DNA from: Phycomyces blakesleeanus NRRL 1555(-)
Taxonomy: Eukaryota; Mucoromycota; Mucoromycetes; Mucorales; Phycomycetaceae
Length of the DNA: 64,000 nt
Assembly: GCF_001638985.1 (NCBI RefSeq)
Contig: NW_017265143.1
Location: forward strand, 1,376,259 to 1,440,258
Direction: 5' to 3'
Shown here: piece by piece, positions 28,078 through 42,540 of the stretch
Layout: each line of letters begins with the position of its first letter
How positions within the stretch are numbered: position 1 is the first letter of the stretch
The notes under the pieces: generated by a model
The model's input: only the letters and a program-made list of their open reading frames with translations
What the model was told of the DNA's origin: nothing
Database searches by the model: none
Position numbers and translations under genes: made by a program

Positions 28078-30337
28078 TTAGAGGGTCTCGAGATAATCCC
28101 GGAATAAATCTTCTCTGGTGTCTTTGCTATCTATGGCCTGGTACCGCTTATCGTGTTCCAAAATACGCTTACAATCTCTCCACCGCATTCCCACTCTAAT
28201 CTCCTTTGTACTCCTCAGCAACTCCATGTACTCTTCCTCTTTCCGCTTTGAGCTCGCAGTCCTGTCCTTTCGGAGCATCTTCACGTAATCCTTAAACATA
28301 ATTTCCCTCAGCTTCGTTTCTCTTACTGCCTTGAATCTCTCGTCATCCTTAACTTTCCGACGAAAGTCTTCCCAATACATCCTCTCATTAGCCTCTTCTT
28401 CTAATAATTCAGAGTAACTCTCTTCTGGAGTCTATTTTGTATAATATTCACATTCAATAAATAAATAAATAAATTTTAAGTTTCAAATTCACGTTCAAAT
28501 ATATATATAGCATTTAACATTAGATTTCTAATTTACCTTTTGATTCGCCTTTTTCAATTTGATTTCCTGGGCCAATAGGCGGCAGTAATTATTAAACAGA
28601 TTCCTTCTTTTACTGTGCTGCTGCACAAGGGAGTAACGTCGATCACCAATCAATTTCGGCAACTCTTTTTCCCATGTGGAGTATGGCGAAATGTCCTTTT
28701 CAGTCAACATTTGCTAACGTAATTTATTCACCCAAAATAAAACAAAAGATTAGTATTATTTATAAAACACTAGGCTAAACTAAACTAGGCTATATTTATA
28801 AACCACCTTCTTAATTACTTACTGTAAAAAGCTCAACCCGTTCCTCTTCTGTAAGAGACAAATCCATAGATTCCACAATCTGTGGTGGTGCTTGTTGTTG
28901 CTGCTGCTGTTGTTGTTGTAATAATTGCATTTTTACAGCTTGTGCATTTGGTGTCACCATGGTACTTGTTTCTTCTGGTGGTTCTTCGTTTCTCAACCCA
29001 AGATCTTCGATTTCCTCAGGATCCATATTCTGCAATTGCCACATAATATCCTCTTCTGTCATTCTAAAATAAAATTCATGTATATATTAATATTTACTAC
29101 ATACACAAATATTTCTTTTTTTATTACAAAAAAAACTTACTCTGTAGGCTCTTCTTCTGCTCCTCCTTCTTCTTCTCCTACTGATACTCCTTTCTGTGCT
29201 TGTTGTTCTGCTCTTTGTCTTTTAGCTTCATTTTCAGCTTCTTGTTCAAGCTTTCTCTTTTCTCCAATCTCGGCCTCTCTGGCAGCCTTGAGTGCATCCT
29301 CTGTTTCCTTTTCTTCTTTTTTCATTTGTGCAATAGGCTCCTCCAGCTCTTTAGGCATCTCCCACACAGACTGCTTCTTTTCCTTGTCAAAATAAAACTC
29401 CATCCCATCAGTTGTTCTGACCAGCAACCAGTGTGTACCCGGAATCTTCTTTCTAACATCAATAATAAGTATTAAAGTGTTGTAAAACAATAGATTTATT
29501 TTCTTTGCTTACTTACTTGGTTTTTTTGACAGGTGGTTTAGGTACAACTGGAGGAGTAAAATTTAACGGTTGTTGTTGTTGTTGTTGTTGTTGGTGGTGG
29601 TGCTGGTGGTGGTAGTGTTGGTGTTGGTTGTGGTGTGGTGGTGGTGGCGGTGGTGGTGGTCGTTGCTGTAATCCCATGGGAACCATTCCTGGATGTCCCA
29701 TAAATCCACCTTGTGGTGGCGGTGGCATCACTGGTCTCTGCCACGAACTCTGTCCTGTCATGGCATTGTACCAATATAATTGTCCACCAGGTCCGGTGTG
29801 TTCAGTCCACCCTGGAGGAAGAAAGTTCATAAATGCTCCAGGATGAGGATAAGGGAAGGGCAAAGGTGGAGGAGGTGGAGGGTGAGAATGAGGATGCTGA
29901 TGAGGATTCTGATGCAAATTTGGTTGAGGTCTACGATGATGTGTTCCAAGTGGTTGATGGTTGATAGGAACTGGTCCTTCAGAGGAGAAGGGAGGGCGTT
30001 GTTGTTGTTGCTGTTGTTGCTGTATTGGTAGAGGTGGTGGTAATGTATTATTAACACCTGTTGATGCAGTATCAGTACTACTAGTTGTAGTGCTGGTAGT
30101 TTCGGCAGATGGATCAGTAGTAAGTGTAGCCTCTGTATCAGAAAATGTTGTTGTTGTTATTGCTGTATCTATAGCTGATTCTGTACTGGTAATAGCTTCT
30201 GCGTCTGTAGTAGTTGCTGCATTGGTAGTAGTAGGTTCTGTAACGTCAGTAGTGCCACCGGCAACAGCAGCAGCAGCAGCAGCAGTTGTTGTTGTTGTGG
30301 TAGGAATCATCGTGTTGGTATCGTTTGGAGTGTCCAT
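28078..30337 (-). CDS. WW/FF-domain protein, TCERG1/Urn1/Dre4-like splicing-transcription factor
   Basis: Five exons: 30337-29517, 29452-29141, 29063-28823, 28713-28537, 28431-28078; 634 aa. The first 170 residues are Thr/Ala- and then Pro/Gln/His-rich. WW domain 1 is near 170-205 (LPPGWTEHTGPGGQLYWYNA ... QSSWQRP). WW domain 2 is near 278-310 (WLLVRTTDGMEFYFDKEKKQ ... VWEMP). Then come a charged coiled stretch and FF domains in the C-terminal third (DISPYSTWEKELPKLIGDRR; YWEDFRRKVKDDERFKAVRE; RWRDCKRILEHDKRYQAIDS). STWEKELPK is typical of the TCERG1/CA150 type, which couples RNA polymerase II elongation to splicing. The two-WW count also recalls Prp40, which I judge less likely. Confidence 0.87.
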
Positions 30338-32396
30338 GACGCTAAAGAATATATCTATATATTTTTTATTCTTATTCTTCTTTAGGTATTGTAGTTTATT
30401 GTATTGAGTCCAGTGTGTGCATGCAATTGCGATGACTTTTTGATCAAGTAATGCATCTATATATTTTTAAGATGGACAACAAAAAAATAGGCTCTTGTGA
30501 CGTCAGAGACACAACTTAACTGACTGACTGATTGACTTTATTTCACCACTACTACTATTAACAATATGTTTAATGATTAAGTGAATTAGAGTGAATAATC
30601 TGTATAGCAATATAGGTTTTTTTTTCTTATTGTATTTTCACTCGATTCGATTAAATTCAATCTATTAAAGCAGGCCTGAAATAAATATTTGCTACCAAAC
30701 ACAAGATTTATAAACTCTAATATATATATATTTAACCACTAGTATTACTGTTAATAAAGGTTACTTTATAACTAATTGATGTTGCATTTGTAACACTCTT
30801 ATTATTTTGCTTATCTTTATCTCTATTTTATTATTAAACTTGTAGGTATTGGTGGTCTGTGATAATGACAGTCCTAATTTTTTCTTGTGGGTCAGTGGGG
30901 GAGCACCACAGTAGATCCCAATTTCTGTGACATAAACAGATTGCTTTTTGGGAACCTGATATTGGTTACAATATATATATGAGGGGGGAGGAAATTATTA
31001 TATATATATTTTTTTGGAGGCCTATTCCACAAGCTTTGTTGCATGACACTATAGAACAGAGAATGTATATGAAAATATTGGGGATGGGGTACAATTGCTT
31101 ACATCATGTAAGCATGGGGATTAAATGATACAAATGTCTATATATATAAGCATGCGTGTTTTTTTCCTTTTGCTTGTATTGAAGCTTGCAAATCTTAGGC
31201 GAGCGACGTTTTGATTTTGCCGGACCATAAATTATGACCTGCTGGCTGGCATCAAAAAGTTATATCTGGTCCCTAAGGATTCATACTTATCATAATAAAG
31301 ATACTTTAATATAAAGCAGGACAATAGCTTTGTTCAAGTGTAAAAGCATCCTCTTAAATATGAAATTTGATACTTACAGCTTTATACTACCTGTAATAAG
31401 GTATTTGATATATGCCTAGAGTAATAAAAATAGCTAACTAACATGTTACTTTAAGCCATCATACCTTGATAAAAAAAATGCCGGCTCCCATCCTTAGATA
31501 CACTTCAAGTACATTCGAGTTGGCTTACTTACCTTTAGTTACAAGTGTATATTCCTAAATCCTTGCAATTGCTATTATCATTACATTGTGATTATTAACT
31601 GGTGAGATAGGAAGATGTTGTTGAGCAAGATTATGTTCATTTTGATTTAAAAAAAAAAGCGGGTTTCTTTATTGATATGGTTTATATTGAATTGATTTAC
31701 AGAAAGTACCTATTAGCAGAATAATTATTAATTATTAATCTCCAATAAGCAAAGTAATGTCTTTGCTATCTATGAGAAAACTGATATTCTTTAATATATA
31801 ATTGATTAGTAAATTCTTACGAGATGAGTATACAATGGAAAAGAAGATTTTATATTTAGATTGAATAATTTTTTTTTGTATGAGACAAAATTTTATTATC
31901 AAATTGCTCAAGAACAGGTCTTGCTTCCTAAAGAATGAGAGTTAGGTGCCTGAGGAGATTGCTGAAGAAACATAGATATTGGATTAAGAATTTCAGGACA
32001 CAATTGTTTTTTACCCTGAAGGCTTTGAGAATAAAGATCGGTCCCCGGGCAAATTATCACAATCAATTAGTCTGGCATATAAAAAAAAAGAGTAGCGTCT
32101 CATCAGGTAACGACACCCCTGTAATATTGCTGCTAAAATAGATAGATATTGACAATGTTTCTTATATATATATAATTTTATTTTTGAATTGTTTAAAATT
32201 ACAAAGAGATTTCAATTATTATTCAAACACTCAAAATAATGTCAAGAAATCAAGAAAGGCAAAGAAGTATGTGCATGTGTTTTGTTAAGGAAAGAGGGAT
32301 TGGTGAGTGGGAGATATGAAAGTAAAACAAGTCTTTATCTCATTTTATTTTTTATTTTATTTTACTTTTTCTCCTTTGTTTTCTTTCTTTCCTTTT
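30338..32396. other. AT-rich intergenic region, no gene seen
   Basis: Two kilobases with only short frames (for example 31935-32141, Arg/Lys-rich, 68 codons) and no recognisable domain, tRNA or repeat. Confidence 0.45.
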
Positions 32397-34135
32397 TTAG
32401 TGATGGTGAAAGTGGGATTCCTGCGCTACTCGAAGGGCATCCAATTCAGGTGTGAGTTCAGATAAAAGTTCATGTGCTTCCTTGTGATAAGCATCCTGAG
32501 CTGCCACAAGGTCTGTGAGATTACGATAAGGCTCAGGCTATACAAAATAAATAAATAAATAATGCATTAGATTGTATATATTTATATGTTTACAACATAT
32601 TTCTCTCGTCATTACTAAAACAAAAGGAGAAGAAGCAACTTACATTATCTAATGCGGCTTTCATCAAACTTGTGGCCTCTTCTACCATTGCCACAAACTG
32701 ATTCTCGGCCTCTTCGACTTCCAGACGAATAGCCTCTTCCTTGTCTAGGCGAGTTGTTGCCTTATATCTTGCCTTGACTGTATCGAGCGCCAATCTGGAA
32801 GACTGGACGTTGCGTCTAGCCTTGAGGGCCTGCTCAATAACTGTCGCAAGATTGGCCTGCATTGGTTGGGTGAATTTTGTTGTGATGGCATCATCCATCG
32901 CCAGCTGAGCATTGCCAACCTTTTCGGTGATAGTGGCTACCTTGAACAATGCGGTCCCGTAGTGGTCCTCCAGCCCGACTTGCTCTGCTCCCTGCCCGGC
33001 CACGCGTGCCAAGGCATGTGAAAGTGTCTTTGGGTGCAGCTTTTGATCTGCAATACTACCAGCAGAATGAGTAGAATGAGAGGAAGAGTTGGAAGACGAA
33101 TTGTCTGTGGCTGTGGCTGTGGCTGTGGCTGTGGCGGTGGCTGTGGCGGTGGCGGTGTCTGCGGCTGCGGCTGCGGCTGTAGCTGGGGGTGTGGTTGTGG
33201 CGTTGGATCTCTCTGTTGTCGAAAGAGTCATGTTCTGGATCTCTCGAGTGACTGAAGACGTGAGTCCCAATAAGGATTCTTGTAATTGGACGGGATAATC
33301 ATGGGAAGGGTTACCGTATGTACGGGTTATTTTGACCAAATTGGCCTGAACATTTCGCAAAATATCTACCCGCTGTTTACAATATATACATATAAGAATA
33401 TTGATTAGTAAATCTTGCACAATTTTCTCCCTCTCTCTTTTTGTATTTATTTAGAGCAAATTTTGTACATCTTACGTTCTCAAGATCTTTGTATTCTTGC
33501 GGAAGTTCTGTGACATCGTCAGCTGTACCCAACTTCTCTTGTGCGTACTATTATACAAAAGTAGAAAAATGATCAGCATACAAACACTTGTGCACCTTCA
33601 CGTTTGTACACACTTGCATAGTCCCACACACAATTCAATTGTAGATCATTGTCACACACACATACGCTCTCTCTCTCTCTCTTATATATTATATATATAT
33701 ATACATTATATATTTAAAAAGGCTTACCTGTTTGGCTTGTCCAAGACTCTTTCCGATTTTCTGTGCGAATGGATTGATTTTTGAACTTAGTTCAGCAAAG
33801 CCATCAAGTGCACTGTTGATGATAACGTTTGGGTTAAGCGATTGAGAATGGGAACCAGCTTGGACCTGATGATCGTCCTCGACCATCTTGACAGTATTCT
33901 TCTGATCATGCTGGACAGTATGTGTGGGTTCAACAGGTTGGACGAGCTGAACAGTGTGAGCAGGTTGGACGGGCTGGACAGGTTGGACGGGCTGGACAGT
34001 GTGAACAGGTTGGACAGTATGTGTGGGTTGTGTGAATTGATCAAATTGAGTGGGTTGAGTGGATTGAGTAGATTGAGTAGGTTGATCAAATTGATCAAAC
34101 TGAGTGGGCTGAATGGGTTGAGTGTGTTCAGACAT
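32397..34135 (-). CDS. GVP36-like BAR-domain protein
   Basis: Four exons: 34135-33728, 33547-33476, 33372-32644, 32537-32397; 449 aa. The first ~95 residues are a degenerate repeat of Q-P-V/T-H-T-V. Then comes the family start NPNVIINSALDGFAELSSKI NPFAQKIGKSLGQAKQ, followed by LGTADDVTELPQEYKDLE and the BAR helices (VDILRNVQANLVKITRTYG; ALARVAGQGAEQVGLEDHYG; ALKARRNVQSSRLALDTVKA). Gvp36-type BAR proteins bind curved Golgi and endosomal membranes in fungi. A roughly 50-residue Ala/Thr/Ser-rich insert, including (AT)n at the protein level, interrupts the BAR region. The C-terminus ends in four His-rich residues (FHHH). Confidence 0.85.
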
Positions 34136-35369
34136 GGTAGTTGGATATTAGCAAAGGTGCAAGGAAATGAAAAAAAAAATTAAAACAAAAAATTATGGGC
34201 TCACAGACTTCTTTTGTACTGAGTTTTTATATTAGATACACTAATGCTACTGCTGCCGCTACTGCTACTGCTACTGCTATTACTTTGTATTGCTACTGTT
34301 AACTGTATAGAGCAAAAAAAAATTAAAATGGACTTTTATTGCGTCATGTATATATCCGAAATAGACTGTTCAATGTCCTCCCTTATGTCATTTTTTTTAT
34401 TTTAAAATGTAAATATAAAAAAAACCCCAAATAATCAATAATCACTATTGACCGAGCTAGTACATTTAATCATCAACTAATAATATAATATAATATATAT
34501 ATATAATCTTATATACTGCTGTCATTTTGACCATCAAGATTATGAGGTACAGTATTATAAATAAGTTCTATAAGATATATATAATATACATTTCATCTAA
34601 TCTAAGAAAAGGCATTTGACCTCCTTATCACCGGAGAGTTTATATTACATATACACCACCAACACCAACACCAAGATGCACTTATCCAAAGTCTTGGCTA
34701 CAAAATATATACCCTCACAGTATATATTTAATTATCACTGTAAAAAATGTCAGGATTTAAATCTCCGGAGTCGTAACTTTCGCTATCAAGACCCAGATTT
34801 TACAAAACCGATCTCGTAACTTTTATAGCCAAAAAAAAGCAAACACAATCATTACTTTTTTTGGTGGCAACGACTTTAAGTTCAAATTAAAATGTTAGTA
34901 ATCCTGTAGGTCATATTTGTTCCTTGACCCAAATTTTGCAGCCTGATAAGCAGTCCAGCATACAATATGCGTCTAAAATGGCTTTCTGGATTAAAAACCA
35001 TATATATATACTTGAACTAGGTCTCAGGATAATAATAAAAGTTTAGAGCATCCTAAACTAAGTATATGTTAGACATGTCAAAGTTACAAGTCCTTCGAAT
35101 TTATTATATTTTATTTCTACATATGTAATCCGTATCTTCTTTAATTGCCTATAGACATATATATTGGCTGAGATAGACCGCTTGCCTTTGTAAAAGTCCA
35201 TTAAAATATCATTTTCTTCAATGATTACTCGTTTGACAAGAATTATACGTTTTTTTGTAGATATTGACCCGCATTCAGATAAAAGGCAAGGCCTAGACGG
35301 AAAGAAGAAAGCCCAAGTAATTATTGATTTTCGAACATTATTTTACTTTTTGAACTACAATAATAGTAG

Positions 35370-35400
<31 letters not shown>

Positions 35401-35899
35401 TTAGTGCTTAATTAAAAATTCACTCTAAAACACACTAAACCCTGAAAAACTTGCAAAAACCTCACTAAAACCGCCCTTTTTTCTTTATAGTATATATGTT
35501 AATTGATATATAAATTCTTCATATTATTTCAGTCGTCTAACAATAAAAAAAAAAGACATTGAATTTGACTATCATATAAAAGCTTTTTCATATATTATTA
35601 CAATTATTAGAATGCTTGAATATATATATATATATATATTTGTATATATTTTTGTATGTATGTATGTATGTATGTATGTATGTATGTATTGGTAGTAATG
35701 ATTGATTTGCATATTTATAGTGTAAGATGAAGTGAAAATGTACGTATATGATATCATTTTCGATAACAAATAAAGAGGATTTGTGATAAGAGAAAAAAAA
35801 AGATAGGATAGGATAGGATAGGATAGGATGAATTGAAGGAATATAAATATATGAGAGATAATCTCCAAACTTTAGATAATAATATTACTAAACAATCTC
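34136..35899. other. AT-rich intergenic region with microsatellites
   Basis: (GCTACT)n near 34248-34280, (GA)n near 35376-35400, (TATG)n near 35654-35689 and (GGATA)n near 35803-35829. No gene seen. Confidence 0.5.
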
Positions 35900-38800
35900 T
35901 TAGTCAAAGCCAGAGAATACGTTGTGAGCGCTGGATAAGTGCACCATCCCCGTGTCGAGATCAATAGCATAGCAAAGGAATGAAGCATCAACACTAATAA
36001 TCATAATAGATATAGATATAACGATAATATTAATTTGATGGTCTTGATTAATTAATTCTCCATTCACCCAATTTCTCTCTTGTATTTTCTAAGAAAGGGG
36101 AACTTACATGCTCATCATGGTATAGGAAAAGAACTGTGATATGTACATTGGCACAATGGCAGCCAGCATACCAATTATGTATCCATGCGGCGAATGAAGA
36201 CTGTGGGTTGCAAAAACATAGGTTCCAAGTCCTGACACAAGAGAGATAACCAAGGCACCAATGTACAGAATTAACTTTGTCAACAAATCTATAAAATATA
36301 TAAGAACGATTAATTTGTTGTCATGGTTATATATATTAATAAAATAAAGTAAAAGTGATCTTTATGACATAGTGACAGCAACAAAGAAGAAGACGAAGAG
36401 AGCATGCTTACCACCCAATAGTCCTGACAAAAGGTTCCTTCTAAACATCTTTGTACCTGATCTTGCTGAAGAGCAGAAACTTTCGCCTGTGATTCCTGCA
36501 AGACTTATGGTGTAGTGATTGATTTGGCTGACAATGGCTTCGAGATATGCAAGCAGAATCGAAACAATCCACACGAATGGTCTGCTTTTCTTGACATACT
36601 TTTTATTTATTTATTTAGAAGAAGAAAAATAGATATCAAGTCATTATAAGCAAATCATATAGATATATGTTTATGTTTATGTTGGAATCATTTCTATCTT
36701 CTTGGCTTTTTTGTATAACCCATAAGCTAAGCTAAGATAATCTAACTTACCTTTTTCATATATTGGGCAAGGAGATGCATGCTCTGTACAAGGGTGAGAA
36801 CAAGCCCACCAAATGCAAGTGTTCCTAATGAGGTTGTTGATCCTCTTATCAGGGCACTCTTCCAAGCCTTTTCGCTATTTGTTGTTGCAGGTTCATGTCT
36901 AAGGATTTTTTTTTAAAAAAGGACAATATTATTATTATTATTATTATTATTAGTAAAACAATAGGTATATATATGAATAAATAGACGATGAATTTCTTGT
37001 TTACCTGTGAAAGTACCATTGGGCAGTGACGGCAGAGAGTACAAATCTAAATCCCATATCACATATCACAGTAATAATTGCAATTATTATTATCACTTAA
37101 ATTATTTGTATTACTGATTTTCTTATATGTATATGTATATAAATATCTACCTTTGCATGTTGATCAATACTGCTGCTGTCCACATGTATATGAACAAATA
37201 AAATACAACCAGCATATTCACATGATCATTGACAACCCATATAGCCTCTAGAACAATAATAATAATAAAGAATTCAAAGTAAAGAAAAATGTTTAATAGC
37301 TGTTAACATTAATTTATATAGATTTTTTTTTACCTGATTTTGATCCAGACTTTTCTATGTGGCCTAGTAGCCATAGACGACTAAAAAATAATAGCCAAAG
37401 TGCAGAGAAACTAATAAAGACAACCAGGAGAATTAAAGATACCAATAGGATACCAGGATTGGATTTCAATATCTCGCATGCCAACTATGGATACAACACA
37501 CAATTCAATACACACACACACATATATATATATATATCTTTACCTCTATTACTGCAACTGTTTTATTGATACGATGACGACCACTAAATACAAGCTTCAT
37601 GTAAAAAAGACTGATAATTAATGGGATAAAGGACATGATTGTCAATCTGATCAATTATTTTTTTAGAAAAAAAATGAGTGTTTGTTAGTATTGTTTTAAG
37701 TCCCTGCTTGTTCGCATGGACCAAACAACAACATAGCACAATATCACCAGCAATAAGAATATATATATATATATATTTCTGCTGTTCATTATGGTATAGT
37801 CAATGACAATGACAATGACAATAACAATGACTTCTATATCTATTCATCCGTCTATATGTTCCTTCTTTTTTCTTAAGATTTTTTTTCTTACCCTGAGTCT
37901 TGTGCAGAAGGCTGGTTGCCATAATAATAATAGCTTTGGAATGATTCTACCAGTGCCCATATAAACAGCCCTACAAATATTATCGGGACGCATGTTACTG
38001 TTCCCCACACAATCGCCTAGTTTGATAACAAGACAGATTTAATACAATTCAATTGATTAGATAGACATTTTTATATATATATCTTTTATCGTTATTATTA
38101 TTACCTTTGTAAATTTGCGAAGGACATGAAACCAACAAATGCCAACCAAGAGAGTTGTAAAGACCATGAGGGTAAGAATGCCTGCACTATCAGATATGGC
38201 CTTAAATGTGGTTCCTTTGGCTGCTTTTTCTAGTGCATGGCTCTATAGATTTTTTTTTATTGATTATTTTTGGGATTATAATTAATATATATAATTTATA
38301 CTCACGTCGGTCGTGCAAACAAGTAAAATGCCTGATAAGACATAGACGATGATTAAAAGACAGTAAGCCAGACCAAACAATGGATCTTTGTACTTCTTTT
38401 CTGTTTTTATAGTTGTGATTCCAGGAGGTATCTGTTGAAATAACATAAAGAAAATAAATAATCTCATGGTTTGAATAACGATCAATTATATTTATTTTAT
38501 TTTATTTTATTTTATTTTATTTTTGGTTTCTTTACCGCAGCTGTTGTTGGAAGTAAAGACTCCGATAGAGGTGCTGTGATGGGTGCTATTGCGGTGGATG
38601 GTACGTCTAGATAAATAGCGGATGGTTTCTGATACACAAGTAAATCTTCACTGCGCTTGCATAAATCTATACGCCTATAAATCTTTACTCACTGGACTTT
38701 CTTCGTAGTCAGATTTGTTTAGTCGAGAGGCAGACAAGGTAGATAGATTTAGTGCAGATGGTTCTCCCATAAGCTCTTCTTGGTCGAATATGAGTTGACT

Positions 38801-39016
38801 TGTGTCCGAATATGCATTCGATTCTGTCAATGGCATGCTATCGATTCCCATCTGATCCTGTTGAAGAGAATAGAATAAACTGTGGGACGTATACTCGTCT
38901 TCATTCTCCGATTCTTGGTCCATCTGTGCATAAGCGGACCGAGCTCCGTTGGGTTCAAGCAAGCTGTTCTTCAGTGTAGAAAAGAAGCGAGCGATATTTG
39001 GCATAGATTTCTCCAT
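35900..39016 (-). CDS. PNS1: PNS1/CTL (SLC44) family membrane transporter
   Basis: Thirteen exons: 39016-38693, 38628-38536, 38431-38306, 38242-38105, 38016-37892, 37646-37544, 37484-37334, 37247-37151, 37046-37005, 36898-36751, 36598-36412, 36288-36108, 35993-35900; 602 aa. A ~150-residue polar N-terminus precedes about ten membrane spans (first YKDPLFGLAYCLLIIVYVLS). Family marks are AIWVVNDHVNMLVVFYLFIY, TAQWYFHR, GSTTSLGTLAFGGLVLTLVQ and the end DASFLCYAIDLDTG. CTL proteins are choline-transporter-like; yeast Pns1 itself does not have a proven substrate. A strong acceptor (TCTTACAG) 14 nt before the chosen ATG suggests a 5' intron, so a further upstream start is possible. Confidence 0.87.
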
Positions 39017-41331
39017 AGCATCGACAGGTCTGTAAGATGACGCAAGCAAAGAAGCAAAAAAAAATGGAAGAAAAAAGGAAAGAAAGAAAGAAAGGAAGAG
39101 AGAGAGAAAAAAAAGGAGCAAAATAAAATAAAATAAAGAGAGAGAGAGAGAAAATACAAGAACGCCAAGTTACAATTTCTATCTCTCTTTAGTTATGCCG
39201 CTCTTTCTCTATCTTATTTTATTTTTTAAGTTGGTTGAACCTGACCCGTGACTTGTATCGTGACCTTAATATCCAAAGTAAAAGAGGATTTTGGAGCGAG
39301 AATGAGCAAATATCACAGTAGCATAGATAACATAGGTAGAGATATATTGATAGAAATAGATATATAAATTATTCAAAACAGCATACAGAATTCATATAAA
39401 AATTGTCAATTGATTGAATGATTGACTGGCTGATTGACAGAATGATTGATACCTTTTACTATTATCTATTTATTTATTTTATTTCGTCACAGCCTGGATG
39501 ACGCTGACCTATTTAATGGCTTCTTCGTATTCAAAATAGAGTAAATAATTAAATAATTAGATAGATATGTGATGTGTCTTCTGCTGTTTCTGCTGCTCGT
39601 GTCTTACTATGGCCACCTCTAGTCACATTTTAATTAAAGACAAGAAAAAAACAATAATAATAAGGAGGGGAATCCCCTACCTTATTGTACTCATACTTTT
39701 ATTAATGCTTTTTCAATATTATGACTCTTTTTTTTTCAAAGCAAACATGTTCACTTCTTTCAACAACTCTCTTTATCTATATCATACGACTAAAGTTAGT
39801 TAATTATTTTCTTCTTCTAAGGGGTTCTATATTATAAGCTAAAAGTCTATTTTCGATTGATATATATATATATATATAAAGCAAATTAATTGGTACAATT
39901 GCTAATGAGCATCTGTAATTGCTTATTAAACTAACCAAAAGATATAGAGACCAGTTTATTAGTCATTGTACAACATATATTTGGAGTGAATGTCAATGCC
40001 AGTCTAGTTTTAACAATTTGAATGTCATGTAAACATTGTCTGTGGCCATCTACCTATAATCTTTCTTTTCTTATAATCGTATACATTATCATAATTATTT
40101 CTCTATTGTTCATTCAGTCATTAATTCATTCAGTTTTGGTTATTCGACTTTTATTTCATTTTATATGTATACTTGGACGACCATGAAACATATATCACCT
40201 GAAAAGAGCTGAGACTTATGTTTGTAATCATATGTTGTCATGACAGTATCAATGCACAGTCAATCTTCATCTTCCCTCTCTCCCTCAACAAACACAATTC
40301 TATCTAACAGCTGTAAGTCATCTGGTAAGAAAATAATAAGAGCTGGAAGGGATGCTAGAAATATTCAAGTATATAATCAGAGAGGCACAATATTTTTACG
40401 ACAGGAAATAATAAAGAAAAGAAAGGTTTGTAAATGGGTAATATACGGCAAATAGGTGGTTCGAATGCAACGTATCATGGTATTGTAAAAGTAGATAAAG
40501 CGGCAAGAAAAAAAGGAGAGAAATTGAAACCTTCATCGCAATTATATATACATATATATTAGATAGCCCAAGAAAGACACCCAAAGTATGGCGTATTTTA
40601 TGCGTTGAAAAAAAAACAGACGATATATAATAAACTTGCCAATAATTTAATTAAATTAAATTAAATTTATTAATCAAGTATTACTCCTTATTATTTAAGA
40701 ATGAATGAATAAATGAATAAGTGAAAGAAAAGAGGCCTGAGAAAGAGCTTAATGAAAATCTAGACATACAAAATATATTTCATTGGCGAAAGAGAATAAA
40801 GCAATTGACGATTGCTTGTGTGGTCAACATGACAGAGAAGTATCTCTATGACTAACAGCTGTGTAGCAAAAGCGTATGTAATTGAGAAGCTTTGGTCTAA
40901 TAGAAAAAAAAACAAATGATTTACATTATATGATGGTATTAAATGAATAAGTCTTTTAGATAAATGACAGGCGAGGCAGAAGAACCATTACACAAGAGAG
41001 AGCATCATTTATTTATATATAGGAGTCGTTAGGGACCAGATAAAATTGCTACTTTCTGAATATCAAGCCACACTTGAGATGGTGTTGTGAAAGAGAGTGG
41101 GTGTGTGGTAAAAGTTGAATAAAGTTATATATTCGGTATAAAGCCTGGATAAAATGAGCCATTCGGTTTCTACCTTTTACTCTAATGTAGTCTTTATTGA
41201 ACGTATGTTTTGGCTATATCTACTTGTACAAATGCACATATAAAAATTAGGTGTAAATTCATTGGAAAGATATATGTATCACGTGGAAGAATCAAATGGA
41301 TTGTGCTTTAAGAAAGGGTGTGATAACTTTG

Positions 41332-41369
<38 letters not shown>

Positions 41370-42540
41370 TATTATTGTCACGGTTGATGCGTGGTGAATA
41401 ATTAGTTCCTTTTGGGTTATTGTGCTTCAGGTCTAACCACGATTACTGTGATGTTCAATGGCCTGACCTCATAATTTGTGGTCTTTAATTTTGGTACACC
41501 TCAGATGCTTCTGTAGAAAAAGAAGAAAAAATGTATGATAACAATTAATGATCCGGATAGCAATAACAATAACCATGGCAACAGTAATGAAAAATCGGCT
41601 TCTTTTAAAAGGTCAAAACCAAATATATATATTCACTCAATGTGTAAAATATTTATATATATATATATATTTTTAAAAAAAGGACATGATTAGTACTACC
41701 AATTCACTATATATATTTTGTAATCCCCCGAAATTTCCCTCTCTTGGTCATTTCTTTTTGGCTTTTACTACTGTTGCCTGGAAATCACAGGTGAAATTTT
41801 TGGGTCATAAATTAAAGATTTGAATTCCTTATATTCGGTTTCGAGCCATGTTTATAATACAAAGCAAAACCAGAGCAGGAAGTATATATAAATACCAAAT
41901 ACACAAAACTCAAAGCTGTTTCAATTCTTCTTTACTTTATTTTTCCTTTCTTCTTTCTTTCGTTGTCTGCTGAAATGGAAACAGGTGCTTGTAGTTTGTA
42001 CTACAAGCACAAGAGAGAAAGTTCGTCCAAATTGCACAGACTTTTGGTTCTGTTTTTGGCTCAAAGCATGTCACGTCCTAAAAAGTAAGACTCATTCTTG
42101 TACCCAATCTTGGCCTTTTTTCCTTTTCTTCTCTTTCTTTCTCCTTTTACTTTTACTTTTGTTTTACTTTATTTTACATACCACAAAACGAAGAATAAGA
42201 CGAGAATTCAAACCAAACCACTTAATATATATTTATATATATTTATATTTATATATTCTTTTATATATAAGAAAAAATCTGCAAAGAAGAGTGTGGTCGA
42301 AATAACCAGCCTTTGCAATATCAGCTTCTTTCTTTATTCATTTATTTATCAACGATATAAAAAAAAAGACAGAATAAGGGGGGACCAAGGCCAAGACCAA
42401 GACCAAGACCAAGACCAAGACCAAGAAGAAAAAGGCGGCCCTCTCCACTACGACCAAACCAGCCAATCAACCAATTAGCCAATCAGTCAGTCCAGTGACA
42501 GCTGTTGACTACCCCTCCTTTCACTTTTTGTTTTCCTTCA
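39017..42540. other. Long AT-rich intergenic region
   Basis: No recognisable gene in 3.5 kb. Holds a (TTA)n tract near 41333-41371 and (CCAAGA)n near 42383-42424. A 71-codon ORF at 40243-40455 (ends KKRKVCKWVIYGK) begins at ATG but has no family, and I do not call it. Confidence 0.45.

Noticed and set aside
31935..32141. 68-codon Arg/Lys-rich ORF
   Set aside because: No family resemblance and isolated in AT-rich spacer.
40243..40455. 71-codon ORF with an ATG and a basic C-terminus
   Set aside because: No recognisable domain, no promoter or intron signal, and it lies in AT-rich spacer where such frames occur by chance. Left as a note in the spacer entry.
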